A stretch of 64,000 bases of DNA from Populus alba. Its lineage: Eukaryota; Streptophyta; Magnoliopsida; Malpighiales; Salicaceae. Shown in pieces: positions 1-12,500 of this stretch (position 1 is the stretch's first letter; every line of letters begins with the position of its first letter). The position numbers and the translations under genes were made by a program. Location: NCBI RefSeq assembly GCF_005239225.2, contig NC_133291.1:1860001-1924000 (forward strand), given 5' to 3'. A model generated the notes under the pieces. That model was not told where the DNA came from. It did no database searches and saw nothing but the letters and a program-made list of their open reading frames with translations.

Positions 1-734
1 ATTGATTTTGTATTATTTATTCAAAAAATTGGGTTATGACAATTTTTATTTTTAATTTTCTAATTTCATATTGTTGAAACCATCATCATCACATTATTTA
101 TTTGCATTTGAAGTTGTCAAGTTTTTAGATTTGTGTATATTGGTCCTTCAAGTTTCTCAATATATCTTAATTGTTTTTATTAATTTTAGAAGATAATTTG
201 ATTTGTAGAAAAATTGCATCGGTGCCACCTTGAATTGTTAAATGCATCATCAGTGCAACGTCAGTATTGTTTTTTTATAATTCAATTTTGATTGATACTC
301 GAGGATTGTATGAGAGAGTCCTTAATCACAGATTAAATGACTGGTCGACTGGTTAATTGGGACATCAAAAGCTGATATTATGACTTGTAAAAGTAACGGC
401 CATCAATTAAGAAAAATGAAGGCAAGTAGAGAGAGATATTAGAGGAAAAACACTCATTGCTAGCAAGAAGCAAATTTAAGTGACATGCAAGCAAATGACA
501 TACAATCTAAAAAGACGAGGTTTTAGTGGTTGAATAATATTGTGACCACGAGAATTCCAAGAGAGATTTCTAGGAGCAGGGAAGCTTTTCTTTTACAAAT
601 AGTGTAATGTTATATCTATAATGAAAGATCCGTCTTATCATCTTTGATTAAGTAATGAAATTCAATTGAAGAGAAAATTTGGCCCTTTTATTTTGCTAGA
701 CTACCTTCCCTCAGATTGTTAGCAAGGATGAAAA
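1..734. other. AT-rich intergenic sequence, no gene seen
   Basis: No reading frame of note and no recognisable protein similarity on either strand. The stretch is AT-rich with short homopolymer runs. It leads into a SINE-like copy at about 735. Confidence 0.5.
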
Positions 735-928
735 TAAATAAATCCTGATAAATATAATTTAACTAGTTAAATTTTAAATTTATTTTTTAAAGATTATCGA
801 TTCGAGTTTCAGAAATCTCAGGATCACTAAGAAGATATGGTTTTTAGTTTTTTAAATTATAAAATTAATTGAGATACATATAAGCTGATCCGGATATTCA
901 TATTAATAAATAATAATAATAATTCCAG
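735..928 (+). repeat. SINE-like copy, family 2, plus orientation
   Basis: A degenerate copy of a short repeat that recurs in the window. It has a Pol III B-box-like segment near 800 (ATCGATTCGAGTTTC), then a conserved tail ending in AAGCTGATCCGGATATTCAT and an A/T-rich simple repeat (TAATAATAAT). The same tail is found in reverse at 1615-1800 and in related form at 6440-6650. The tRNA-like B box plus short length suggests a tRNA-derived SINE. Boundaries are approximate and no target site duplication was found. Confidence 0.5.
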
Positions 929-1172
929 GGCCATAAAGCCATACTTCCAGGCGAAACAGGGACTAATAGCCTAAACGATCACATTTCTTCCGTTTAGGGA
1001 TCAACCGAAGAGAAATTATCTTGGAAATTAAAGTCCCTGTCAATAATTATATATAAAAAACCCCAATAAATTCGAAGTCAATCATGGATCCAAAGAAGCA
1101 ATTGGTTCCACACAAGAACGAGAGAAAGAAATGGGAACTATGAAAATTAAAAATAGAGAGAAATGGGGCTTT

Positions 1173-1371
1173 TTTTTTTTTTTTGATAACCAGGGTGTTC
1201 GGGCCAGCTTGCGCGCACCACAACTAATCCCTGGGCCCACTGAACATCCTGCAAGCCCAGTGAGCAGGTAAGACACCACGGGGTTGACAGGGATACTCTT
1301 TGAGGTTTGAACCCGTAACGTTCGCAAGGATTGAACTTGCAGTTTACCACAACAACTAAGCCCTCAAGTGT
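1173..1371 (-). mobile_element. SINE family 1 (tRNA-derived), minus strand, with 13-nt target site duplication
   Basis: The plus strand shows a poly-T run followed by about 180 bp and is flanked by an exact 13-nt direct repeat, GAAATGGGGCTTT, at 1160-1172 and 1372-1384. On the minus strand this reads as a tRNA-like head with a B-box-like GGTTCAAACCT and a terminal poly-A tail, the layout of a SINE. A second member with its own duplication sits at 37,992-38,158; both share GGTGTCTTACCTGC followed by an ACTGGGCTT block. The intact duplication implies a fairly recent insertion. Short frames across it are not genes. Confidence 0.85.
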
Positions 1372-1614
1372 GAAATGGGGCTTTCTTTTGCTCACAGAGT
1401 TGCGGTCCCAATTGAGAGCCATAAAAAAAGGGGCAAAGACTTTGTTTTAGTTGTTGTTTGGTTCCTATTAAACTTATTTTTTATTAAAAAAAATATTTTT
1501 TTAAATTATTGTTTTACTGTTTTTGCATCTATTGTAAAAAGTAATATAAAAATATTATTTTAATATATTTTTAATAAAAATACTCTAAAAATAATCAGTA
1601 TCACACTTTTAATT

Positions 1615-1800
1615 TTTTTTTATTATTAAAATAAATGTTCGATTCAGCTTACGCATATCTTGATTAATCCTATAAGATCTGAAATTAATAACCATGTAAG
1701 TCTTCAATGACCCTAAAATTTATGAGACTCGAACCGGTGACATCTAAAAAAACAAACTCAAGATTTAAACAATTAAGCTATTCCCTTTCATAATTTTTTA
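1615..1800 (-). repeat. SINE-like copy, family 2, minus orientation
   Basis: Reverse-complement copy of the family seen at 735-928. On the minus strand it has an A-box-like AGCTTAATTG, a B-box-like CCGGTTCGAGTCTC, and then the conserved tail reading toward AAGCTGAATCGAACA and poly-A. Edges are approximate. Confidence 0.55.
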
Positions 1801-2092
1801 AATATTTTTTTTTAGTAAAATCAGGAGGCACACACTAACCAAGTAAACGAGTTTCTTTATTTTATACAATGTTTACAAGAAAGCACCTCCATTTTTCTTA
1901 TAAAATAGTCAAGGCCACACAATATATTATATTTTTGCTCCTGCCACTGGCCACCACAAAAAATACAATCACATGATCATAAATTAATGTGTTACGATTC
2001 ATCAATGGCACTTACCCCCGTATAAATTTTAAACTTCTCGTTTTTGCTATTAAAACCTTTTCTTCGTAGTTGAAGCTAATAATTAAAAATCC

Positions 2093-3922
2093 CTAGCCAA
2101 TCCTTGTTTCCGCCCGTCTGACGCCATTCCCGGATACCGCCATTTCTGTCTCAGCTTCCTCTGCCGCCTCTCGGAATTTCTTGTAGATGTCACTTTTATA
2201 GAACTTCCTAGTCCTAGACACCAAAATTAATGAAACGAAGGCACCGAACAATGTTGCAGCTGTAATGACAATGAAGGACAGCCTGAAGCACTCGGTGCCA
2301 TCGCAATCTAGGGCTTCGCCATGCTTTCTTATGAGACCCTTTGCTGCCAATTGCTTCCCTGCCTCTTTATCATATAAATGCCCCGTCAGTTTCACATTAA
2401 GTAGATATAGCCCAACTGGGCTGGCCGCAGCTCCGAAATTGTACAAAGTAGAGTAGTACTTGAGCCCAAATAGTTCTGAGATGATAGCAAAGAGTAATGG
2501 CCATTGAGCACCAAAACAAAAGCCGATAATGATTGACGCCACGTAGAGACCACCGGAAACATTGAAGGCAATCAGGAGGTGACCAACACACGAAAGGAGG
2601 AGGGTTAGGGTGAACAGCAAAGGGCGGGAGAATTTGTACCTTTTCAAGACATGTTCAGACCCAAAACCTGATACAACTCGACCGAGATAATTCCAGATGC
2701 TCACCAATGACACAAAAGTGCTAATGCTCTTTTTAGGGTACCCTAATGAAGTTCCAATCTGACCCAAGTTGTCTATAGCTGTTAACGTGCCACCAATACC
2801 GCAAATTGTAGCTACGAAGAGGATGAGCATGTCAACGCTAAAAAGAGCTTGTAGTATGGTGAAATCCTCTCCTCTGTCTGGTGGCCTAAAAGCAGTTTTC
2901 CAACAAGACACGTTGTTGTCGTCTGTGGTGCTTGGTGATGACTCTACGGGGACCAATTTTTTATCACTAGATGTAGATGGTGGGGGAGGAGACGGGGCAG
3001 GAAGTTCTTGGCTTGGTGGTGGCTTTTCAGTGACAATTTTCAATGGAGAAGGGCCATTCAAGGCTTGCTTTTTGCTATTCCAAATCTTGTATTCTTCTAC
3101 AATAACGACACCAAGTGGCACAAAGAGCATGAGAATCACCACGGCAGCACTACCACCATATTCACCTCGAGTAAAACTAAGCGTTTTCTCCAGGATGATC
3201 ACGATCATCAAAAACCCGGCCAGGGCTAGAGATATATAGAGAAAATTGTAGAAAACTTTGAGCTCATTCGGTTGGCGAATTACCTTCATGATTCGAATGG
3301 TACGCAAGAAGGCAAAAGAGATTGCAGCAGGAAGCCATCCTATGAGCAAAATCAAAGCCTTCGAATCACCCCCATAAAAAGCATGGAAAAATTGAGTTAT
3401 AATTGCCCCACTAAGACCAACATAACCCTTCAAGATCCCAAGCACACTCCCACGGCTTTCAGGGAAATTCTTGACACAAGTGACAAGAGAGCCAGTGTTG
3501 GCAAAAGATTGAGAATTAGCGCCTATAAATATGTATAAGCACATATGCCACACTTGAACACCAGTAATTTTTTTGGTCACGGCAAGCCATATCATGAAGT
3601 AACCAAAAAAATTCAAGACTGCCCCCATTGACAGAACCACCCATGGAGGAGTGACCTCATTGATTAGGCCCGAGAGGACACCAACATTGGAACCTACATC
3701 TTTGAAGAAGCTAAGCAAATTAAGGGTGGTTTGATCATAACCCAGGGCACTTTTGATATCAGGGGAGTAGAGTGCAAACATATAGGTTGCACCAGCAGCC
3801 GACATGATTAGAAGTGATGCGAACACCATGAACCACCGCCCGGTGACGATCTGGGTGGTCAGACTCTTCATGTCAGCCACACCACCAATACCTCCACCAC
3901 CACCTGGACCAGCAACCACCAT
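2093..3922 (-). CDS. Nodulin-like MFS transporter (NFD4-like family), single exon
   Basis: A 609-residue multipass membrane protein. The N-terminal half carries the plant Nodulin-like domain: the stretch starting [20 protein letters not shown] about 25 residues in, followed by a [13 protein letters not shown] segment and a glycine-rich [20 protein letters not shown] motif. The second half is a typical MFS half with a [12 protein letters not shown] loop. About twelve membrane segments are visible, split by a hydrophilic proline- and serine-rich loop near residues 300-350. Relatives sit in plasma, vacuolar or organelle membranes, but the substrate of most is unknown, so none is assigned. I chose the ATG at 3922 ([10 protein letters not shown]); the frame runs further upstream only from a GTG. 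A TATA-like element lies about 100 bp upstream. Length fits the family and the frame is unbroken. Confidence 0.9.
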   Translation of the reverse strand: MVVAGPGGGGGIGGVADMKSLTTQIVTGRWFMVFASLLIMSAAGATYMFALYSPDIKSALGYDQTTLNLLSFFKDVGSNVGVLSGLINEVTPPWVVLSMGAVLNFFGYFMIWLAVTKKITGVQVWHMCLYIFIGANSQSFANTGSLVTCVKNFPESRGSVLGILKGYVGLSGAIITQFFHAFYGGDSKALILLIGWLPAAISFAFLRTIRIMKVIRQPNELKVFYNFLYISLALAGFLMIVIILEKTLSFTRGEYGGSAAVVILMLFVPLGVVIVEEYKIWNSKKQALNGPSPLKIVTEKPPPSQELPAPSPPPPSTSSDKKLVPVESSPSTTDDNNVSCWKTAFRPPDRGEDFTILQALFSVDMLILFVATICGIGGTLTAIDNLGQIGTSLGYPKKSISTFVSLVSIWNYLGRVVSGFGSEHVLKRYKFSRPLLFTLTLLLSCVGHLLIAFNVSGGLYVASIIIGFCFGAQWPLLFAIISELFGLKYYSTLYNFGAAASPVGLYLLNVKLTGHLYDKEAGKQLAAKGLIRKHGEALDCDGTECFRLSFIVITAATLFGAFVSLILVSRTRKFYKSDIYKKFREAAEEAETEMAVSGNGVRRAETRIG

Positions 3923-4023
3923 TTTTTCCTTTCTTCTTCTTTTTTTATTTTCTTTGGGGGTAATGTTTGGTGACACTCACCCTTAGCTTGTTGTGTTAAA
4001 GAGGGAAGCATGGGGACCGTGGT

Positions 4024-4033
4024 CCATATATAA
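4024..4033 (-). promoter_or_regulatory. TATA-like box of the MFS transporter gene
   Basis: On the minus strand TTATATATGG lies about 102-111 bp upstream of the chosen ATG at 3922, a normal distance for a plant core promoter with a short leader. Inferred from position and sequence only. Confidence 0.45.
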
Positions 4034-4374
4034 CACAAAATATATGAGACATGGGAGGGAGAGGGAAAAAAAAATCCAATCAGTTGACTTATGGAGGCTT
4101 CCAGGAAAGAAATCAGAAGTATAAGAAAACATGTTAAGGATCAATAATCTTTCTGCAGTTCTGTTTTCACGTGGATGATCTTATCCATAAGATAATGCTG
4201 AAAGATCACCCTCTCTCTATTTTTATAATTATATTAATTATAGTTAGTAATATGGCAGGTTGGCTAGAAAAATCCCATTTTTTAGCATTGAAAAAACAAT
4301 CATTACTCTTTTTTTTTTTTTTTGAAGCACAAAATAGAACTATTACATGGAATTTTATAGCTGCCGAAGCACTC

Positions 4375-4575
4375 GCTGTGCGTTTCAACCTGTTTCACTA
4401 AATTTTGATTTTTTCTTTTGTTAAAATTGAGTGCGGTTTGTATTTTTTGGATCATTTTAATGTGCTGATGTTAAAAATAATTTTTAAAAAATAAAAAAAA
4501 TCATTGACATGTATTTTGGCACGAAAAACTATTTGAAAAACAACCGCTACCACAATGCCAAACACACTTAAAGTG
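4375..4575. mobile_element. Short MITE-like repeat
   Basis: A roughly 200-bp element whose right end, read on the minus strand, runs GTGTTTGGCATTGTGGTAGC, then a block with CGTGCCAAAATACATGTCAA and a low-complexity core. The same arrangement occurs at 35,304-35,521, and shorter core fragments recur at many places (for example 38,790-38,890 and 43,010-43,110). The ends resemble one another imperfectly as inverted repeats. Type is inferred. Confidence 0.5.
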
Positions 4576-6439
4576 TACCCGACATCGTCTTTTTGAATTT
4601 TATTTTTGAGGAATATCGTTATTTACAATACTGGTGAGGAATTTAATTGATTTCCTTTTTCTTCCTTTGCCGTTGTCTGTTTCGTCTGCTCAACCGACTG
4701 AGGAGACATTAATTTTGATAAATAAGTTTGAGGGATGACAATTTTTGAGGAACATCGTTTTTCCTCTCTCTATATTCCCAAAAAGGAATTGAGTTTCATT
4801 TTTCTTTAAGAAAATCAAAATCACTTTTATTTATTTACAGCACCATGCAAATAGTTACGACTTGATCCATGCATGCCCATTTGTCAATAAAAATTCTCTC
4901 TTTGTTTTTAAAATTAAATCGTTCCAAAAAGAGTTGGTGGTTTTTAGGTAATTAAAAATAAAAAACAGATATAGATTCCTGCATAATTTACTAAAAGCAA
5001 TATACCAACGACTGCCAAAGTCACGACCATTTACTAAAAACTTAGCACTACAAGCGGGATCAGTTAATTCGTAGACAAAATTCATGATCTGAAAGCAAAA
5101 ATATCATATCATTACTTAGTATTTATCCATGAAACTCAAAAAATAACTGTATAAATTGGCTGCAGATATCAACCAAACAAAACAAAATAAAACATATCAA
5201 CGTCTATGATAGTTGCATCCTATCTCCCATCTATAGTCTTAATTGAACATTCCAATAATTGTAGTATTCGCTTTAACGAATAGAAAATTGACACGTTCAT
5301 TAATTTATGCTTCTTTTCAACCATACGAGTGACTCCAGGATGCCAAACTTTGGCAAAAATTTAACCTCGGACATGATGATAGATTTTCTTTTATGGCCGT
5401 GTCAGATCAATATACTATGTATGGATATAAAATCCCTTTTCTTTACTCCTATTATTAGGGTCCGTTTATTTAACTTTAAATTTGGCTAAGATATTTGGTA
5501 ACATACCTAACTATATTTTATATTATAAGACTTATTAAAAAATTGAATTTAAAATACAGTTTTTATAAGGTAGTTTTTACAACTAAATTTCATAAACATT
5601 TTATACATTTTTGCTGTATATAAAATTTTAATCATATTTTTTTATCAAACACGTATCTAAATCCAGCTAACCACACCTAAATATATTTTTTTAAACTTAT
5701 TTTTTAAAAAACTACAACCATAAAAATTACTTAAAAAAAAAACATACTTTAAAAATAAACTCTCCACTTCATAACTAAAGAGAAGCAGTCGAAATTCTAA
5801 CCATCAAATGGACCTATAATAGAAGGAACAATATTGGCTAGTTAATCATTAATAACTATTTAAAAAAAAAAATCAAACCGGGTTATTGATTGAACAATAA
5901 ATAATCAATTCATTGAATTATTTAAGTTTTATCGGTTGAATTCTTACTTGATTTTTCAAAACTCATCCATTTGCAAGTTAATTGGCGGTTCTATATCAAC
6001 CTATTAAATTGAATTTAATAACACTAACCACAACTAATACGAGAATGACCGAAACATAAGAAAAATAAAATACTAGTTATCAGATACAAAACACACGTAT
6101 ACAAGGACAACGTGAAGGGATATTTTTAAATTGATGAGTATAATCTGACCGGCTTGATTAGTATCTCCAAGAAACTATTTTTTCTCTCCAGAAAATATTT
6201 GTAAATTCAGGAGTCTAATCTGACTGATGATGGCTTATTATCTTCAAGAAGATATTTTTATTTCTTAAAATCTTCTCCAGGCTGGTCATCAAATTAATAA
6301 TATGATACGCATTTCCCCCAGAAAATTCCAACGACCTAGGATGCCAGCCATGCACATCAAATCGTCAAGGGCTGACGCTTCTCCTTTTATTTTTAACATC
6401 ACCGTCGTATTCTAAAAAAATAATTATAATTACTTCAAA
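4576..6439. other. AT-rich intergenic sequence, no gene seen
   Basis: Only short chance frames and low-complexity AT tracts are present. The part around 5,500-5,760 resembles the core of the common short repeats in the window. I see no RNA gene or regulatory element that I can defend. Confidence 0.4.
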
Positions 6440-6650
6440 TCATTGTTGCTTCATCAATATATAATTTTATTTTTTTTATATCTTGAGATGTCCGGACCAG
6501 TATACGTGTACTATAATTAAATCTTGAATTCACTAAATACCCTGCAAATCTAGTAAACAAGTAAAACACCGCGTGAGTTATAGATATGCACAAAAAAAAT
6601 CGAACCCGAATACAAATAAAAAACAAATCCCTTTCCTCACTAAAGCCACT
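6440..6650 (-). repeat. SINE-like copy, minus orientation
   Basis: On the minus strand this reads as a head with a B-box-like CGGGTTCGATTT, then a segment with CGCGGTGTTTTACTTG and a tail with ACTGGTCCGGACATCTC followed by an A/T-rich end. The tail relates it to family 2, while the GGTGTTTTACTTG block recalls family 1. Edges are approximate. Confidence 0.5.
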
Positions 6651-9599
6651 ACATCAATTGCGTCATCAAGTATATAATTAATCCTTCGTTGACGAACCCA
6701 TGTAAAAAAAGATAAGAGGTGCGTATTTCACCAGAGAGAGTATGGTTGAATATTATTTGAATTGGTGTTCCAACGAACGCTTGGAAAACAACTCTTGCAA
6801 GGCTAGCTAGAAATAACATCCAACAGCACAATAGCTAGCATTTATTTGTTTATATCCAATGACATTTCATATAATGGCTTGACAGCTACAATATTGAATT
6901 CCTTAACTGGGGAGCTATTTATGATTGATATTGAATCTATCAATTAATTATCGCTCTTTTCTAACCTAAGATTCAGGGAGAGATCTAGGGCAGTCGATTC
7001 TTATTCAGGGAGGGAAAACTTAATAACTAGTTGCATGATTGACCCCTTTTTTTAAATGGATAAATGTATCCCGTCAAGGAAGTATAAATGAGACGTTAAA
7101 GCTTGTAATAATCTTTGTTCGAAAATCTTTAATATAAATTATTTCAATGTGTAGAGGGATTTTCGCAAGTATAGATACCCATTGGACGTCCAGATGATTA
7201 AACGAAAAAAAAAAATTCATGGTAGGATCATGTTGCTAAAGATCGGGCTTTATTAATATATATATAAAAAAAATTATTTTTTGTGTTGTTATTGTACAGT
7301 AATATGGTTAGATGTTGGATAGGCTTTCTTCAATTGGTATTAGTTAAATAAAGTGATTCGCGAGAATATCGCTGAATAATAGTTATACAAAAGATTAAGC
7401 TTAAATAACTAACTAATAGAGATTATAAAAATAATTAGCAATGTGATGTTTAGAGAGTTGAAGAGACATTCAAATGATATTTTTAATTTTTAAAAAAATT
7501 ATTTTTAAAATCAACGCATTAAAACAATCTAAAATATACATAAAAATTAATTTTTAATAAAAAAATAAAATTTTTAAAAACACAAAAAACCGCGTTTCCA
7601 AATACTCTAATAATTAAATAAGAATTTCCTCTTGTGTGGCAGATCAAGGCTGTCCTAATTAATAACTTTGCTTAAGATAAGCTCTCCTTCAATGCAAAGA
7701 AATCGAAGAAAGATAAGTTTATCCTATTCTAGTGGGATACATATATAAAACTGCCGACTTCCTTCGTTTGTAGGGCTTTGAAATGCTCAAGTTGGTAAAG
7801 TGTCATCTTTATCTTCGAGAGTCAAGGAATCAAAGATACTGTATCTCGGAGTAGTAAGATATTATTTATTTGGGTCAACGCCCGTTTCTCTTGGGTGCCA
7901 ATTAGTCTCTTGCCCTCTCCTTCACTGGTATTTTGTTGAATATTCAAAGGAAATCATCGACGTGAGCTGACTAAAATGTACAGAGATGTCATCAGGGGAC
8001 CAGCAGCACTGGGAACTTATCGGCCATTTGATCGGTCATGAACACAAAATTTCCAAAGTTTATTGCTTTTCTGTTCCGTCACTTTCCTTGTATTTCTCCT
8101 CTCTTTTCCTGGATGTGTAGTCGGAAAAGTTGGCGTCAATAATTCTAGCAGTCAGAGAGTGACTGCATCATTAGAATAGTCTTGGAATAAAAGGAGAGGA
8201 GAAAATTCATGTTCATTATTATCAAATAATTAGTAGTTTTGTGGCCCATCAATGAAGTAGCTAGAGATGGATGGTGCTTAGACTTGAATGGTCTCCAGGA
8301 TCATACGTCTAGGCGTGCATCGAATTTGGAAAAAGCGATGCCGCGCCCGCCCTCAATTTCTTTTGTATTTTGGCAACGCAAAAGGCAAGTGGGAAAGTAA
8401 TTTTCAAGAGTTTGCTTTTAAAAAATAAATGAAAAGGATAGCCATAAAGGAAGCAAAGTAAAGTAATTGCAAATTGCAACCCCACGTTCTTGACTCGATC
8501 TTGCAAGTTGAAAAGTCTGATGTGCAGTATAATATTAGTACATGGTCAGACATAGAATATTAAACCGCTGAAAGTGTGGAAATGTTGCCCAAATTCAGTC
8601 TCCAACCAGTGCATGATAATTTGCTCTCATATTGTATCCTCAAATCTAGGTTTTCTCTAGGAAGAAAACTTTCGATGACAGCTTTGACATCAATATATAT
8701 TATATTTGTATTACAGTGATATAATATTCCAATTCACACTTCAGGAAAGTTCATACAAGAAAGAACATTGAGACGATTTTGTTCCTTAAAATGTTAGAAA
8801 TAAATTAAAATAAATGTTCGTTTTTTATATTTTTTAAGTTTATATTAATATTTAAGAAACATGTTAAAATTTAAAAGCAAGTGAAGCTGATAAACTTTTT
8901 AGAATTGTTTAAAAAAAAAAAAGGGCCACCACATGGTCAAAGCCTTGAACCTGGTTCACAAGCGCACAGCAGGCGAGGCGTGCACGCCGGTTTCTATTTT
9001 ATATTTTTATGTTATCCTACTTTTATTTAAAAAATAAAAATAAAAATTAACAGACAAGTTGTCTATCACAATTTAGAAAAGAAACGCTTCCCAACGCTCG
9101 AACCCTCAGTCTTGTTGCATGAATCACGCGCCAACAACATTAACAAAGACTTGTATTTGTTATAAACCTATTTAAAATGTGACGAGGTATTTCATTGTTC
9201 ATAAAAATCATAAAAAGCCCTAATTCTAATTTGAATCCTACCATCCAATTTTCTCAAATTAAATTAAAAAATATATCTGGGGATCTACGTAATTTTAAGC
9301 CTACAAAGTTTAGAATAATAAAAAAACACCCAAAGATTCACCTAATAATTTTTATTTTTTTAGCAGAGACAGTTGTTTGACAAAAATAGCGTGCATGGGC
9401 GCGCACATTTGGTTGCATAGATGTTAAAAACGGGAACAAAACAAAAAAAAAAATCAGATCAGCATCGATACTGCCATTTCTTATCAATTACATCGTCCTA
9501 CATGACACTTGCCGGATAGAAAATTAAAGACATTACAGACTGTTCAAACTGGATAAATAAAAGAAGACAAGTTTGATGACACTGATCACAAGCTAACAA
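6651..9599. other. Intergenic sequence, repeats only
   Basis: No convincing gene. The interval 7,440-7,610 is a fragment of the common AT-rich repeat core. Two slightly GC-richer patches, at 8,930-9,170 and 9,380-9,430, hold words such as GCACAGCAGGCGAGGCGTGC and look like relics of repeats. Frames of 60-65 codons here show no recognisable similarity. Confidence 0.4.
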
Positions 9600-12500
9600 T
9601 TAGTAGCGGTCAAAGGAAGATGGGCGTCCTCCTCTGCTAGGGCGGTCATAAGGTCCTGGCCTGTTCTTGTAGCTCCTATCATTGCGTGATGGCCCTCCAC
9701 TTCCATACCTATCATTGCCCCCTCGTGGACCACCATCCCTATCATAGCCCCTGTCTTTTCCATAGCCATTCTGTGCATAGCGATCTGACCCACTGTACCT
9801 ATCTCCAGCAAATCGATCTCCATTGGGTGGTGGGTACCTGCATGGTTTGCAGATTAACAACCACACTATTCATGAAAATTAAAGCACAAACAGGTCATCA
9901 TGCCACAGATGGAAAACTGGATTAACGAATTCGCCCAGGGTTTTGTCAGTAAATGATGCCCCTAAAATACTGCGAAAGTTCTACCTCACAATCAAATATG
10001 GTGCATATTTAAAAACAAACAGAAGAAACACTTGGCGGAAGAAAGATAAAGGCAGGCTACTCCTGCGGTGGTAAGGATTAAGCCATGAAGCATGCAAATG
10101 TCATTCAACCATTTTTTAATCTTCAAGAATCAAGGTACCTGTCACTAGCATAGCGATCACGCCCCCCATACTTGTCTCTACTTTCAAAACGATCCCTCTC
10201 ACCATAGCGTCCTCCATCATAGCGATCATCCATGTATCGATCACGATCTCCACCAAAACGATCCCCACGATCTCCAGCTCCTCCAAACCTAGAACGTGAA
10301 GATAATAAACCTCCACCGCCACCTCGGCCACCAGCTGAAGGGCAATCTCTAGCCCAATGCCCTGAACGGCCACACTTGAAGCACTCATCTTGTCCAGCAG
10401 GCCTGTCTCCTCCCCCATAACCTCCTCTGCTGCCAGTTGAGTAGCCTCCTCTGTAGCCATGATCTGAATCATCCCCTCCCATTTTAGGTTGGGCCTTGTT
10501 CACCGAGATGACACGGTCACCAAAGTCCCGTCCATGCATCTCCCTGATAGCATCATCCATGGCTCGACGATCTGCAAATGTAATAAATCCAAATCCACGT
10601 GGACGGCCTGTATCTCTTTCCAACATCACCTGCAGAAACACCAGACAGGAAAGTGTGATGGCAAGCAATTGTACGAGTGTAAGAAAACCAGGCAGTAGCT
10701 GAAGTGCTATCATTATACTACGAAAGAGGATGACACGGCTACACTTTTTACCCAGTGCACATTGAAAATGAATGGCTAGCACATGTATATGCTGCTAAAC
10801 AGTGAATTCACCTATCATATCAAAATCAAGAAAACATGAATCTGAGCATACTTGAAGCAGGAGATGATGAAAGTTCAATTAGTTCAGGTATAACAAGCTG
10901 GAAAAAACCCGCAACTATGATTGGGTTCTAATAAGAGGAGATACTATATGACATCACTTGCTATTTAGGATCTCCTAAACTACACCCTGACATCTACCTC
11001 TTAAAACAGTTCTCAGACTTGAGAGAGCTTTTAGATTTGTCTATACCATTTCCAACACAATATATTAGTTGCTTTATCTTCATTATCCTTTAGGCACAAT
11101 GACAAAGGAAGAGCACTAAATGTGCTTCATATGAACTCATTTTGATTCTTAAATCTTGACTTTACCGTTAATATTTTACAGCAGATAGTATCTAAAATAT
11201 GCAGTTTATCTTACAAACAGGCAAAAAGATAGGTCACACAACAATTATGCTTTGACTATCAGCTATGGACATGTATTTTGAGACAACAAAAGAAGGTAAA
11301 TTTGGACCAATATAACAGGACAGAGGGAGTAACAATAATGGGTGAGAAACATCACTCCAACTTTGAGAAACATCACCCCAGCTTATAACCACAAAACACA
11401 AAAAGATAACTTCGACACACTCATCAGTAAACAAACCTGCATTACCATCACAAAGCACAATATTCAAAGTACACTGACTGAATAATTGGTTTTAGAATGT
11501 GCTTTCAAACATGATATCATCTCTCTCAATGGAAAAGGAAGGTGGGGGGGGGGGTCAAAAAAAATAAGCTGCACAAGATTGACTTGCATGAAAAAATAAT
11601 CCAGAAGAAGATGATCAGAAGTAACAAGTAAATAACTTACTTTCACTTTGTAATATGGAATACTAAGGGATCCCAATATGTTTGATTTTGCAAAGAGTTC
11701 TTAAAGAAAATAGAGGAATCTTCTAAACTGTAACTGATATCTAGTAAGTTGAGCTCTGATCACTATTTGCCACAATCAAAGATAGGGGTTCCATAATAAC
11801 CATCACATGCCCTCCATAAACCTGAATGCATCAATCTTCATAAAAAATCCCACTTAAGATGGTCATCTATGCTAGTATTCTATTGAACATGATCATGTTC
11901 CAGCCTAATCCCCAAAAAGTAATCAATCTCCATGGCTATCATAAAACCAAGTTATCCACAACCAGACATCTCAAAATAATCAATCCTCATCAATACAGAA
12001 CGGACATGACAATTTCCATCAATCAGGATCCTTCTCTGGTAGCTCATCATTCAGTTGGCAAACTGACAAAAGAACCCACTCAACTAAGCAATCAAGAAAC
12101 AATGAATTTGTCAATGCATCTGCCCACACAATAAATGGACAAAAAGAACTTGATTCACATAGTCAGATATGCGTCATGAATTGCCCAAATCCACTCAGAC
12201 AAGGCTTTATGAACCAGAAAACTAACACTATTGTCAATTGCGTTAATGCTGAAAACTTTCAGTGCTTGTGATAGCTGGTAGCCGATGTCCAGTTACAAAG
12301 CGGATGAAGAATCGTGGTTATGAAAAGAGAGAGAGAGAGAAAAAGAAAACAATTCCAGCAGCTGACAACTGCATATGTTCAATGTGCAGGTCTGACAGGA
12401 TCCACATATCAGCATTTTCAGTTTCCAAGAACAGATAGCCTTGCCTCTAACTGGTAAAGGCAGTTTTTAAATTAACAAAACAGCCACTGAAAAGCTACGA

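Noticed and set aside
1082..1422. Minus-strand open frames of 81 and 91 codons
   Set aside because: They lie across the SINE at 1,173-1,371 and simply translate it.
3923..3976. Eighteen-codon upstream extension of the MFS transporter
   Set aside because: It begins at a GTG and has no ATG; the ATG at 3922 is the natural start.
10116..10472. A 118-codon minus frame overlapping the RZ-1 second exon
   Set aside because: It is an out-of-frame reading of repetitive Gly/Arg/Asp codons; the exon's true frame gives the RRM and zinc knuckle.
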